Positions 34,777 through 47,623 of a DNA stretch of 64,000 bases are shown piece after piece. Source of the DNA: Bremerella sp. JC817. GTDB lineage: Bacteria; Planctomycetota; Planctomycetia; Pirellulales; Pirellulaceae. Positions within the stretch are counted from its first letter, which is position 1. The number at the start of each line of letters is the position of its first letter. Where the stretch lies: assembly GCF_040718835.1 (NCBI RefSeq), contig NZ_JBFEFG010000280.1:806001-870000 (forward strand). Direction: 5' to 3'. The notes under the pieces were generated by a model. That model was not told the origin of the DNA. It searched no databases and saw only the letters and a program-made list of their open reading frames with translations. The translations under genes were made by a program, and so were the position numbers.

Positions 34777-34938
34777 CGATCGGTTCCTGGGGCAAAGCAG
34801 GGTAGAGGAAGGGCATATCCGGTCGTAACAGTTGTTCCAGTCAGGTTGTGATGAATCAAGTGCTGCTGGCACTTCGACCGACCCGAAATATGTGGAAACG
34901 CTCGTCATGTCGAAGTTCGCCAGCTAAAGATTGCGTTC

Positions 34939-35679
34939 ATGTCCGCAGCGGAAGTGGAACCCGAAATCCCTGAGATCAACTACTGGCAGGCCACCTCACG
35001 GCCTTTGACCAGCCTGGTTTTCGTGTTGCCGATGCTGGCAATCTACGAAGCAGGGATCTTGCTGCTTGGCCCCGGCGCTATTCGCAACGGCGTCGATGTC
35101 TGGCTGCGACAATTCTTGGAACTGCTAGGACTCGGCCAATATTTTCTGCTGCCGGTGCTGACCATCGGAATCTTGCTGGCCTGGCATCACCTGAAACACT
35201 ATCCCTGGCAACTGCGGCCAACCAACCTGCCTTTGATGGCGGCCGAATCGATGGTACTGGGGCTGTTTCTGCTGTGCCTTGCTCATTTTCAAGCGTCGGT
35301 CATGCAGATGCAGATTGTCGCGGCAAGTACCGGGCCTGAGGTCGACGTCACCACGAAGCAGGTCGTCGCCTATTTCGGGGCAGGTATCTATGAAGAGTTG
35401 CTCTTTCGCCTGATGCTGATTCCGGTCCTGATCGTCTTCATCCAGGGCTTCGCCTTTCCGAAGGTGATCGCAACCTTCGCGGCGATGTTGATCAGCAGCT
35501 TGATCTTCGCCGCGGCCCACTACAATCTATTTGTCCCGGGTGGCGATCCGATTGATGGCTATACCTTCTTGTTCCGGCTCTCGGCTGGCCTGATCTTCGC
35601 ATCGATCTTTGCCCTGCGCGGCTTCGGCATCGCGGCTGGATCGCATGCCATGTACGACGTGCTGGTCGCGTTCTCTTAA
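34939..35679 (+). CDS. CPBP-family intramembrane protease (CAAX protease-like)
   Basis: A 246-residue membrane protein with about six to seven helices. The diagnostic motif 1 is 'IYEELLFR' (E152, E153, R157) and motif 2 is 'IFAAAHYN' with its His. Motif 3 may be 'SHAMYDVL' near the C-terminus. These residues match the metal-dependent Rce1/CPBP active site. Bacterial members include bacteriocin self-immunity proteins and processing proteases; no peptide gene is evident nearby. Divergent from the endonuclease III-like gene, with starts 162 bp apart. Confidence 0.88.
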   Translation: MSAAEVEPEIPEINYWQATSRPLTSLVFVLPMLAIYEAGILLLGPGAIRNGVDVWLRQFLELLGLGQYFLLPVLTIGILLAWHHLKHYPWQLRPTNLPLMAAESMVLGLFLLCLAHFQASVMQMQIVAASTGPEVDVTTKQVVAYFGAGIYEELLFRLMLIPVLIVFIQGFAFPKVIATFAAMLISSLIFAAAHYNLFVPGGDPIDGYTFLFRLSAGLIFASIFALRGFGIAAGSHAMYDVLVAFS

Positions 35680-35992
35680 GGGGCGAGTCTGTCTCGCAAG
35701 AATCACCTCGACCGCAGCACACATCCGTACCGACCCTGAAGCGGTAAGATATGGCTGCGGTCGAAGCCGTGCCGGCTACCTGTGGTCTTCCTCGAAAGGA
35801 AGGCCGGCATTCAGATCGAGAGGCTGCTGCGACGCGGACGTCACCACTCGATCTGCCCCCAAAATGTATTTTCTCGCGGCCGCGAGCGTTGGACCCGTTT
35901 CCCCGTCAGGTCTTTCAGGTTTTCGCCCATCTCGACAAACGGTTGCCTGAATTGTTGGAAAAAAGTGGAATCGCTGTCTGGAGCGGGGCACA
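35680..35992. other. Intergenic region before the DUF6924-like gene
   Basis: A 313-bp gap. Several short overlapping ORFs exist but none has domain or codon support. A weak promoter-like pair, TTGCCT and TGGAAT 17 bp apart (35943-35971), lies shortly before the next gene. Nothing else is seen. Confidence 0.4.
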
Positions 35993-36442
35993 ATGTGGCC
36001 AGCCAGTCTCGGTCGACTGAATGCTCTTCTTGGTGAGGCCCCTGGGTTTCTCGTGGACAATACGCCCATTTATCGAACTGAATTCACTTCCGACGAGGCT
36101 TGGGCTGCGCTCGTCCAGCAGTTGCAAACGCCCAGTGACGAGGGCTTCGTACCGTACCTGAAGTGGATCGAAGACTCGTCACTCGCCGGGGCAACTATCG
36201 ATAGGCTGTTGCAATTGAATGGTGATGCCAGCGGGTTCTTCTTCGTGGTCGACGCCCAGACCATGCAAAGCGAAGAGCGGCCGATATTGGTGGTGGATCC
36301 TTATGAGCAGCCAGGGCGAAGCTTTCGCGTGGTGCCTTCTGAGATGTGGGCCGTCGAAAACAACCTATCGATCGCCAACATGGACTGGGAAGAGTTCGCC
36401 GACGAATGCGACGACGACGGAATCCTTCGCGGGGCGGGCTAG
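35993..36442 (+). CDS. DUF6924-like protein
   Basis: A 149-residue cytosolic protein, ATG 35993 with GGAG about 9 nt upstream. The pattern 'LVDNTPIYRTEFTSDEAWAAL' (spanning residues 20-40), 'PILVVDPYEQPGRSFRVVPSEMW' and 'NNLSIANMDWEEFAD' resembles the DUF6924 family, from memory and not searched. These are small acidic domains of unknown role, sometimes near polymorphic-toxin loci, but no toxin gene is recognisable here. It is monocistronic. Confidence 0.7.
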   Translation: MWPASLGRLNALLGEAPGFLVDNTPIYRTEFTSDEAWAALVQQLQTPSDEGFVPYLKWIEDSSLAGATIDRLLQLNGDASGFFFVVDAQTMQSEERPILVVDPYEQPGRSFRVVPSEMWAVENNLSIANMDWEEFADECDDDGILRGAG

Positions 36443-36818
36443 ATCCGCGAGGTCGTTGGCCATGAAACGAGAGGCAAATTGAGCTCGTTTGCGGACCGTC
36501 TGGCGGCCGGCCGAGAGGGGCTTTTTTCTGGCAATTCGACCGCTTCGCGCAGGCTCGCTATCAGCTTGGAAAAATGCGTTCGTAAACTGCCAATTCTCAA
36601 GCACTTAGAGCTTCCGAGCAATGCAGGCCCCCTAGTAGTTTCGCGCAGCCGGATTTGGTACATTATGGCGTGCAATCAACGAGGCCATAAAGCCTTGGGA
36701 AAACGGCCGTTTTCTCGACGTTTTTGCCTCTCTTGGGCACCCTTAGACACAGCAGATTGACGATCGCTCCGGGACGCTTATCCCCGCGGCGAAGGATAAC
36801 CTCCGAAAGGACGCTCAC
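36443..36818. other. gyrA upstream region
   Basis: A 376-bp gap before gyrA. It holds a perfect 16-bp palindrome at 36699-36714 and a possible promoter pair TTGACG / TATCCC with 16-bp spacing at 36757-36784. No supported ORF is present. Supercoiling-sensitive gyr promoters usually lie in such a region, but I cannot show that here. Confidence 0.45.
36699..36714. promoter_or_regulatory. 16-bp perfect palindrome upstream of gyrA
   Basis: GAAAACGG joined to CCGTTTTC is a perfect 16-bp palindrome about 105 bp before the gyrA start. There is no loop and no adjacent T-run, so it looks more like an operator than a terminator. The cognate protein is unknown. Confidence 0.4.
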
Positions 36819-41511
<4,693 letters not shown>

Positions 41512-41536
41512 TTCGTCGTCGCGTTTCGCATGAACG

Positions 41537-42307
41537 CTATTGAGCTGCCAACGCAACGCCCCGGTGGACCAGGTGGTCGACCGTTTCGATCGGCATGTCC
41601 ATCCACGGCGCCAGGTACTTCACATCGCCGCCGCTAAAGAAGATTTGCGGTGACTTGTCGGTGCCAAGCTCGGCGGAGACACGACGGATCGCTTCCCGGA
41701 CCGCGCCAACCGATCCCCAGAAGAGACCGCTGTGCATTGCCTCGAGCGTGTTCTTACCGATGGCGGTTGGCTGCACTTCCAGGTCGAACGTAATCTGCGG
41801 TAGGGCGTCGGTCTGTTCGGCCAATGCCCTGGCACTGGTTCGCATGCCTGGCAGGATCGCGCCTCCGACGAATGCGCCTTCCGCGGAGACCGCATCGACG
41901 GTGATTGCCGTGCCGGCATCGACCACAATGGCAGGACGGTCTTTCTCACGAAGGTGATTCGCGGCGATCGCGGCAGCGAGTCGGTCGAGCCCGATCTTCT
42001 CTGGCGACTCAAGCGTGATGCTGATCGGAAGCTGAGGATGTTTGAACGAAGTGAAGCCGCTGACGCGTGGTTCGATCTTCGAGAATGCTTCGAGCGAAGC
42101 GAGTGCCGAGCGATGCACGCTGACGACAAACCAGGGCAGGGGACGCTCGACGAGCCAGTCACGCAGTCCCTGGATATCGGAAGAATAAGCCGAGTACGAA
42201 AACGTCGAAACGGGAGCCGTGGCTTCGTCCGCTTTGAAGTTTTCGAAGCGAGCGAAGTGAACGCGGGTATTCCCAACGTCGACGGTGATGAAAGACTCAA
42301 CCGGCAT
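41537..42307 (-). CDS. coaX: Type III pantothenate kinase
   Basis: A 256-residue ASKHA-fold kinase. The phosphate-1 motif is 'ITVDVGNTRVHFARF', the 'GLDRLAAAIAA' and 'AIVVDAGTAITVDAVS' motifs carry the catalytic Asp, and 'GGAILPGMRTSARAL' follows. It phosphorylates pantothenate in the first step of CoA synthesis. The ATG at 42307 overlaps the obg stop as TAATG, with GGAGGGAG upstream, so the two are translationally coupled. The frame continues far upstream inside obg, but that is out-of-frame shadow. Confidence 0.93.
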   Translation of the reverse strand: MPVESFITVDVGNTRVHFARFENFKADEATAPVSTFSYSAYSSDIQGLRDWLVERPLPWFVVSVHRSALASLEAFSKIEPRVSGFTSFKHPQLPISITLESPEKIGLDRLAAAIAANHLREKDRPAIVVDAGTAITVDAVSAEGAFVGGAILPGMRTSARALAEQTDALPQITFDLEVQPTAIGKNTLEAMHSGLFWGSVGAVREAIRRVSAELGTDKSPQIFFSGGDVKYLAPWMDMPIETVDHLVHRGVALAAQ

Positions 42308-43317
42308 TACGCTCCCTCCGATTCGTTCTTGGCGACCTCCAATTGAGTCGCAACGTGGCGGACCATTTGATTCAAACCTTGCCCGGTCACGGCGGAGATC
42401 AGAAAGATGTCGTGACCAATCAACGCTTGCAGCTTGGCGTGGGCTTCTTCCGCTTCGGGAAGTTCCGCCTTGGTCACGCAAACCACTTCCGGACGGGCCG
42501 CCAGTTGTGGGTTGTACGCTTCCAACTCGTGGCGAATCGCCGTGTAGTTCTCGAGTGGATCGGTCCCGTCCATCGGGGCTGGCTCGACGAGGTGAACGAG
42601 CAGACCGGCACGTTCGACGTGACGCAGGAACTCGTGACCCAGGCCAACACCTTCCGCGGCCCCTTCGATCAGACCTGGGATATCGGCCAGAACGAACTCG
42701 GTATCGATATCGAGTTGAACCTGGCCGAGGTTGGGGAACTTGGTCGTGAACGGATAGTCGGCGATTTCGGGACGAGCCCGTGACAGACGCGAGAGCAGGG
42801 TGCTCTTGCCGGCGTTCGGTTTGCCAATCAAGCCGACGTCGGCGATCGACTTCAGTTCGAGGATCAGCAGACGCTTCTCGCCAGGGTCGCCGGGCTGGCA
42901 TTCGCGCGGAGCACGATTGGTCGAGGTCTTGAAGCTTTGATTGCCGCGTCCACCTTTGCCACCACGAGCCGCGATCAGTTGATCGCCATTCTTGGCCAGG
43001 TCTTTAAGGACGAAGTTCTCTTTGGCATCGATCACGACCGTGCCCGGCGGAACTTTGATCACGACGTCTTCGCCTTTGCGTCCGGTACGATTCGCGCCGC
43101 TGCCATGGCTACCGCGGTTGCCGCGCCAATGATGCTGATGGGCGAGTTGAACGAGGCTGTTGACCCCTTCTTCGGCCATCAGGATGATGCTTCCGCCGTC
43201 ACCCCCGTCGCCACCATCGGGGCCACCTTTGGGAATGTATCGCTCGCGGCGAAAGCTGGAGCAGCCATTGCCTCCGGCTCCGGCCTCGACTTCGATTTGT
43301 ACCCGATCGACGAACAT
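42307..43317 (-). CDS. obg: GTPase Obg/CgtA
   Basis: A 336-residue protein. The Gly-rich Obg fold covers residues 1-158 ('[20 protein letters not shown]', 'GGDGGDGGS'). The G domain has G1 'GKPNAGKST' (165-173), G2/switch near '[12 protein letters not shown]' and G3 '[11 protein letters not shown]'. The NKxD position reads T-K-A-E ('CVTKAELPE'), a conservative but unusual variant. The protein monitors 50S ribosome assembly and stress. It has no C-terminal TGS or OCT domain. A terminator separates it from rpmA upstream. Confidence 0.95.
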   Translation of the reverse strand: MFVDRVQIEVEAGAGGNGCSSFRRERYIPKGGPDGGDGGDGGSIILMAEEGVNSLVQLAHQHHWRGNRGSHGSGANRTGRKGEDVVIKVPPGTVVIDAKENFVLKDLAKNGDQLIAARGGKGGRGNQSFKTSTNRAPRECQPGDPGEKRLLILELKSIADVGLIGKPNAGKSTLLSRLSRARPEIADYPFTTKFPNLGQVQLDIDTEFVLADIPGLIEGAAEGVGLGHEFLRHVERAGLLVHLVEPAPMDGTDPLENYTAIRHELEAYNPQLAARPEVVCVTKAELPEAEEAHAKLQALIGHDIFLISAVTGQGLNQMVRHVATQLEVAKNESEGA

Positions 43318-43350
43318 GATTGAGTGCTGCTTAAGATTGGCTTGCTACGA

Positions 43351-43382
43351 ATAAAAATAGGGATGGCCTACTGACCATCCCC
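43351..43382 (-). terminator. Intrinsic terminator between rpmA and obg
   Basis: GGGATGG and CCATCCC form a 7-bp stem around an 8-nt loop (43360-43381). On the minus strand the right arm is followed by TATTTTTAT. It sits about 65 bp after the rpmA stop and before obg, so obg needs read-through or its own promoter. Confidence 0.75.
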
Positions 43383-43444
43383 ATTCTGTTTTCTCTATGG
43401 CGAATCATTTACCGACGCTTCCCGCAGGGGAAGGCCCGACTCGC

Positions 43445-43699
43445 TTAGTTGGCTTCTGCCACGACGATGTTCACGCGGCGGCTGCCCTGATCGAACAAGA
43501 CCGTACCGTCGGTCAAAGCGAACAGGGTGTAGTCCTTGCCCATGCCAACGTTCTTGCCAGGGCGGAACTTGGTGCCGAGCTGGCGAACCAGAATGCTACC
43601 AGCGGTAACCGACTGACCGCCGTACTTCTTCACGCCGCGGTACTGCGGGTTAGAATCGCGACCGTTGCGGCTAGAACCTTGACCTTTCTTATGGGCCAT
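43445..43699 (-). CDS. rpmA: 50S ribosomal protein L27
   Basis: An 84-residue protein that starts '[20 protein letters not shown]', matches L27 over its whole length ('[19 protein letters not shown]', '[15 protein letters not shown]') and is of normal size. Its N-terminal tail reaches the peptidyl-transferase centre. AGGAG lies 8 nt before the ATG. The usual partner rplU (L21) is absent from the 117 bp upstream. A CCGCA/TGCGG hairpin at 43731-43748 lies in the likely leader. Confidence 0.97.
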   Translation of the reverse strand: MAHKKGQGSSRNGRDSNPQYRGVKKYGGQSVTAGSILVRQLGTKFRPGKNVGMGKDYTLFALTDGTVLFDQGSRRVNIVVAEAN

Positions 43700-43816
43700 G
43701 ACATCTGCTCCTGATGGTATTTTATCGAGGCCGCAAGCAAAGATGCGGCGATAGCTTATTGACTTGGACTGGCCTTTACCCAGATACGGATAATGGGCCT
43801 AGGGGAAACTAGTTTT

Positions 43817-44824
43817 TTAGCGGAAGATCCACTCGTAGTCAACCTCTCCCGGGGCTCCGAACCGGATTTCCTCTTCGTTCTCGTCCAAGCGGTCACCAGG
43901 ACGCCAGAAGTTGAGCTTCAGTGTTTTTTGCTCGTACTGGCGGTAAGAAAGCGGGTTGTCGGTCGGATCGACCTGTTCATCCTTATCCTTCCAGCGGAAG
44001 GCATTGGTCAGGCCGTCGACGTAGATGCTGAAGAAGTCGGTTTCGGGGTCGATATCTTCCCAGGTAACCACCCCCCAGATGCTGTTGTCTTTGTCTTCGG
44101 TTGTCACTGGGATGTCGAAACGGCTGATTTCGACCGTGTTGTACAGCTTGCTACCCCCCGTTTCCCGCTCGGCGATCTTTTCGGCAGCCGCTGGCAGGAT
44201 GCGGTCCAGGTACTCTTTCTTCTCTTTGGTGTCTTGCGTCGACAACACAAAACGAGGGAAGAAGCGAACCGGTGCCGATGGCAGGCCTTCGATCTGCTGA
44301 ACTTCGTATTTCACATTGTCGAACTGATCTTTGACTGGCACGTGTCGCAGTGGTTCACCGTGGTTGGTGACCTTATAAACCATGTACCAGATCAGCTTCT
44401 TCTGCAGTTTGCCGCTTGGCTGAGGAATGCCGACTTCGATCATGCGCAGTGGCTTGAACGAGAATTCGAGGCCCCAGATGTCACGGCGATAGATCACGTC
44501 CGAAGCCATCGACTTCAAGGTACGCGTTTCCGCCATGAAGTTCGGCTTCCAGTCGAGATTCGGGATTCCTTCGAGAATATCGCGATATTCGGCCGGGGTA
44601 GTGTAGGTGTCCTCGGCACTGAACTTCATCGGAATGGTCGTCAGAACGCCTTCCACGAACTTACGGTTCGGCGGATTGACCTGAGCCAGGCGAATCGTCT
44701 GGTCCGCGGCATCCGGAGCTTCTTCCGGCGCGGCGGCGATGGCGTGGGACAATGGCAACTCCAACGATGCGAACGTCATCGTTACAGCGAGCAAAAACGT
44801 AATGCGAAGGATGCCAAGAGTCAT
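43817..44824 (-). CDS. Exported conserved planctomycete protein, unknown
   Basis: A 335-residue protein from ATG 44824, with a signal peptide ('ILRITFLLAVTMTFASLELP', cleavage near AIA). The mature part is mixed alpha/beta with conserved-looking blocks 'SAEDTYTTPAEYRDIL', 'DIWGLEFSFKPLRMIEVGIP', 'LIWYMVYKVTNHGEPLRH' and 'GVVTWEDIDPETDFFSIYVDGLTNA'. I do not recognise a named domain. It has a good sigma-70-like promoter (44903-44932) with about 70 nt of leader. Probably periplasmic. Confidence 0.78.
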   Translation of the reverse strand: MTLGILRITFLLAVTMTFASLELPLSHAIAAAPEEAPDAADQTIRLAQVNPPNRKFVEGVLTTIPMKFSAEDTYTTPAEYRDILEGIPNLDWKPNFMAETRTLKSMASDVIYRRDIWGLEFSFKPLRMIEVGIPQPSGKLQKKLIWYMVYKVTNHGEPLRHVPVKDQFDNVKYEVQQIEGLPSAPVRFFPRFVLSTQDTKEKKEYLDRILPAAAEKIAERETGGSKLYNTVEISRFDIPVTTEDKDNSIWGVVTWEDIDPETDFFSIYVDGLTNAFRWKDKDEQVDPTDNPLSYRQYEQKTLKLNFWRPGDRLDENEEEIRFGAPGEVDYEWIFR

Positions 44825-44902
44825 GCGGAAAGGCCTGGGAGATGGGAAAAGCGAAGCCACGGCTACAGCCTGGGAGGGCCGGCCGAAATTATCTCACAGA
44901 CT

Positions 44903-44932
44903 AATATAGTTGCCCAATTTAACAGGCGTCAA
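44903..44932 (-). promoter_or_regulatory. Sigma-70-like promoter
   Basis: On the minus strand TTGACG (44932-44927) and TATATT (44908-44903) are separated by 18 bp. This would start transcription near 44896, about 70 nt before the ATG of the exported protein at 44824. Confidence 0.65.
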
Positions 44933-45027
44933 GTTTTTGGAGCTTTTAGGGTTAGCTATTCCCAGAACGGTCCTTCCGAGGTACGACGTTTGGCCAGGAT
45001 CGAGGCGGAAGAATAGGGTCGCAGCGA

Positions 45028-46164
45028 TTATGCCGAGACTTCCAGCATTCGCTCCAAAGCGACCCGCGACCACTTGGCGGTCTCGTCGTCGACCCGAATT
45101 TCGTTGACCGGCGTGCCGGCGGCGATGTTTTCGAGCGTCCAGCAAAGGTGAGCTAGATCGATGCGGTACATCGTGGCACACATGCAGACGACCGGACTCA
45201 GGAAGTGAATTTCCTGCTCAGGATGCTCTTTCTTCAGGCGATTCACCAGATGTAATTCAGTTCCGATCGCCCATTTGGTGCCGGCCGGAGCCTTGCGAAC
45301 GGTCTCGATGATCTTGCCAGTCGAGCCCGAAACGTCGGCGATTTCGTTCACTTCTCGCATGCATTCGGGGTGAACGAGGATCTGAATGCCTGGGTGATTC
45401 TGGCGGAAAGCGTCGACATGTTCCCGTTTGAACATCTGGTGAACGCTGCAGTGCCCCTGCCAGAGGATCACTTTGCTCTCCTTCAGTTGGGCTTCGCTGC
45501 TGCCCCCCAGTTCGGCCGCGTAAGGGTTCCAGACCGGCATCTGCTCTTCGGTCACGCCCATGGTCAGGGCCGTGTTTCGGCCCAGGTGCTGATCGGGGAA
45601 GAAGAGGGCCCGGCTGGTGCGGTTGAACGCCCATTTCAAGGCTTTGTCGGCGTTGCTCGACGTGCAGACGATCCCGCCATGCTTGCCTACGAACGACTTC
45701 AGACTGGCTGCCGAATTGATGTAAGTGACTGGTGTGATGTCGTTTGTGTCGATCACCTCGCCCAGGTCTTCCCAGGCATTTTCGACCTGTTCGATCGCGG
45801 CCATGTCGGCCATCGAGCATCCGGCGGCCATGTCGGGCAGGACAACCGTGACCCGCTGGCCGTCTCGTTCGGTGATCTTCTCTGGGCGGTTGGCCAGAAT
45901 ATCAGCGGTTTCGGCCATGAAGTGGACGCCGCAGAAGACGATGTAGCGGCAATCGCTGCTCTCGGCCGCCATCTTGCTGAGTTGGTAGCTATCGCCGCGA
46001 AGGTCCGACAGTTCGATCACCTCGTCCTGCTGATAATGGTGACCCAGGATCAGCAAACGGCTTCCCATCTCGTCGCGAACCTTCTGGATTCGCTGCGTCA
46101 GTTCTTCGTTGGAAAGGGACCGGTAAGGGGCGAAATCGAAAGATCCCAGGGAAACGGTCGACAT
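45028..46164 (-). CDS. nadA: Quinolinate synthase
   Basis: A 378-residue protein from ATG 46164; the ORF is open further upstream but without family similarity. NadA motifs are present: 'LLILGHHYQQDEVIELSD', 'YIVFCGVHFMAETADIL' (first Fe-S Cys), 'CSMADMA', 'CTSSNADKALKWAF', 'VLVHPECMREV' (spelled ILVHPECMREV; second Cys) and 'FLSPVVCMCATMYRID' (third Cys). The enzyme condenses iminoaspartate with dihydroxyacetone phosphate, using a 4Fe-4S cluster, in NAD synthesis. nadB and nadC are not in the window. Confidence 0.95.
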   Translation of the reverse strand: MSTVSLGSFDFAPYRSLSNEELTQRIQKVRDEMGSRLLILGHHYQQDEVIELSDLRGDSYQLSKMAAESSDCRYIVFCGVHFMAETADILANRPEKITERDGQRVTVVLPDMAAGCSMADMAAIEQVENAWEDLGEVIDTNDITPVTYINSAASLKSFVGKHGGIVCTSSNADKALKWAFNRTSRALFFPDQHLGRNTALTMGVTEEQMPVWNPYAAELGGSSEAQLKESKVILWQGHCSVHQMFKREHVDAFRQNHPGIQILVHPECMREVNEIADVSGSTGKIIETVRKAPAGTKWAIGTELHLVNRLKKEHPEQEIHFLSPVVCMCATMYRIDLAHLCWTLENIAAGTPVNEIRVDDETAKWSRVALERMLEVSA

Positions 46165-46552
46165 GATGATTCTCGCAGGTGCCGGGTGCTGGCAGCCAGG
46201 GTTAAGTCGAATGGCAGGGGCTAGCTTCGGGCCAAAAAGCGGGCCGATACAACGATGCATTATAGACCTGAACCGGAAGTTGACCCACCCACGACAACGA
46301 CCCGGAAGACCTTATATTCCCGGCTGGTCGAGGGCAATCTGAGCCGTCTATCAGAAGAGGTCTTTCGTAAGTTGTGTTAATGTCTTAGGTTAGGAAGAAC
46401 CTGGGCAGGCAATTTCCTGGCCGAAAACCGTGGAACGCTCGCCGGTTGTGAACTTGTGAGGGTGAGATTGCCTAGGTATACTGCTAAGCTTTAATTTCGC
46501 GCCGGCAAGTCCCTAAGTGCATTTTGAAAATTCGAGTCGCTAGTGAGCTGAG
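46165..46552. other. Divergent intergenic region nadA / acyl-ACP cassette
   Basis: A 388-bp gap. It holds a good plus-strand promoter at 46454-46482. No supported ORF is present. The nadA promoter should lie near 46200-46330, but I saw no clear pair. Confidence 0.5.
46454..46482 (+). promoter_or_regulatory. Sigma-70-like promoter of the acyl-ACP cassette
   Basis: TTGTGA (46454-46459) and TATACT (46477-46482) are 17 bp apart. Predicted start near 46489, about 64 nt before the first FabZ-like gene. Confidence 0.6.
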
Positions 46553-47032
46553 ATGAAGTTCTGTCTGATCGATCAAATCTCGGAGATTCATCCTGGCGAG
46601 CGAGTTTCGGCTATCAAATGCCTGACGTTGGCCGAAGAGTACCTCCAGGATCACTTTCCCCGTTTCCCGGTGATGCCGGGTGTGTTGATGCTTGAAGCAA
46701 TGACGCAGACCGGGGCCTGGTTGGTTCGCGTAACGAACAACTTCAGCCATAGCACGACCGTGTTGAAAGAAGCACGGAACGTGAAGTATGGCAACTTTGT
46801 CGAACCGGGCGAAATGCTGGTCGTCAAAGCTGAACTGATCAAGATGGATGGCAACCTGGCGTCGCTCAAAGTTTCGGGCGAAGTGGCAGGCAACGTTGCC
46901 GTCAGTTCCCGCATCGTACTAGAGAGTTCCAACTCGTCGGGTACCGACGAGCCGAATGAAACGGATCTGAATGCGATCCGTGTATTGAAGCTACAATACG
47001 AACTGCTCAATCGCCAACAAGCATCGGTGTAA
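46553..47032 (+). CDS. FabZ-like 3-hydroxyacyl-ACP dehydratase (first)
   Basis: A 159-residue hotdog-fold protein. The active-site pattern 'DHFPRFPVMPGVLMLEAMTQ' gives His34 and Glu48, both as in FabZ. The N-terminus 'MKFCLIDQISEIHPGERVSA' is typical of a group of FabZ/FabA-like proteins in secondary acyl-ACP cassettes. FabZ removes water from 3-hydroxyacyl-ACP; the dedicated partner here would be the ACP encoded 104 bp downstream. It is the first gene after a good promoter. Confidence 0.88.
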   Translation: MKFCLIDQISEIHPGERVSAIKCLTLAEEYLQDHFPRFPVMPGVLMLEAMTQTGAWLVRVTNNFSHSTTVLKEARNVKYGNFVEPGEMLVVKAELIKMDGNLASLKVSGEVAGNVAVSSRIVLESSNSSGTDEPNETDLNAIRVLKLQYELLNRQQASV

Positions 47033-47065
47033 GCAGTCGTCGCTGTCGCGCGGTGCGGCCGCATA

Positions 47066-47088
47066 TTCCCGCGTAGGGGAACGTTTTT
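47066..47088 (+). terminator. Weak hairpin with T5, possible attenuator
   Basis: TTCCC and GGGAA form a 5-bp stem around GCGTAG, followed by CGTTTTT. It lies between the first FabZ-like gene and the ACP gene. The stem is short, so partial termination is the most that can be claimed. Confidence 0.35.
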
Positions 47089-47135
47089 CACGCAGTTTAT
47101 AAGCCTGTCTTTTCCTAGTCGGAGAGCAAGAAATT

Positions 47136-47522
47136 ATGGCACCCTCGGATGACGAAGTTTTTGAAAAGGTCCGCGAAGCCTTGGTAGACGCCCTGGGCGT
47201 TGACGAGGAAGAAGTGGTACCGGAGGCCACCATGGTCGGCGATCTGGGTGCCGAGTCGATCGACTTCCTGGATATCGTGTTCCGCCTGGAAAAGGCTTTT
47301 GGCATCACGATTCCACGTGACGAACTGTTCCCAGAAGACATTCTGACCAACGCCGAATACGTCCAAGACGGCAAGGTGACTCCAGAAGGTCTGGCCGAAC
47401 TGAAGAAGCGTATGCCTTTCGCTGACCTCAGCAAGTTCGAAGCAAATCCGGTTGTTACCGACTTCGGCAATCTGCTGACCGTCAACGACATGTGCAGCTA
47501 CGTCAAGTCGAAGCTGGCCTAA
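47136..47522 (+). CDS. Acyl carrier protein with C-terminal extension
   Basis: A 128-residue protein, ATG with GGAG about 11 nt upstream. The ACP helix II motif is 'LGAESIDFLDIVFRLEKAF', with Ser41 as the phosphopantetheine site. Standard ACPs have about 78 residues. This one carries an extra, inserted or C-terminal part of about 50 residues ('PEGLAELKKRMPFADL', 'FEANPVVTDFGNLLTVNDM'), and the final 'VNDMCSYVKSKLA' may be the displaced helix IV. It is therefore a specialised ACP, not the housekeeping AcpP. It lies between two hairpins. Confidence 0.88.
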   Translation: MAPSDDEVFEKVREALVDALGVDEEEVVPEATMVGDLGAESIDFLDIVFRLEKAFGITIPRDELFPEDILTNAEYVQDGKVTPEGLAELKKRMPFADLSKFEANPVVTDFGNLLTVNDMCSYVKSKLA

Positions 47523-47546
47523 GTTAACCTGGCACAGAAGTTCATT

Positions 47547-47583
47547 TCGGTCCGCTCTCGGCATGGCAGAGGCGGACCGATTT
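47547..47583 (+). terminator. Strong stem-loop downstream of ACP gene
   Basis: TCGGTCCGC and GCGGACCGA form a perfect 9-bp stem, and the inner TCT/AGA extends it around the loop. Only three T follow, so it may be a partial terminator or an RNA-stabilising structure inside the operon. It ends 40 bp before the second FabZ-like gene. Confidence 0.55.
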
Positions 47584-47623
47584 GCCATTGTGCCCTTAAC
47601 CAATCGTCGAAGGGACCGTCGGG

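Noticed and set aside
42308..42901. N-terminal extension of coaX through obg
   Set aside because: Out-of-frame reading of obg, Arg-rich and without kinase similarity; ATG 42307 with TAATG overlap and a strong ribosome binding site is preferred.
45370..46224. 284-codon plus-strand ORF over nadA
   Set aside because: nadA on the minus strand is unambiguous with its Fe-S cysteines.
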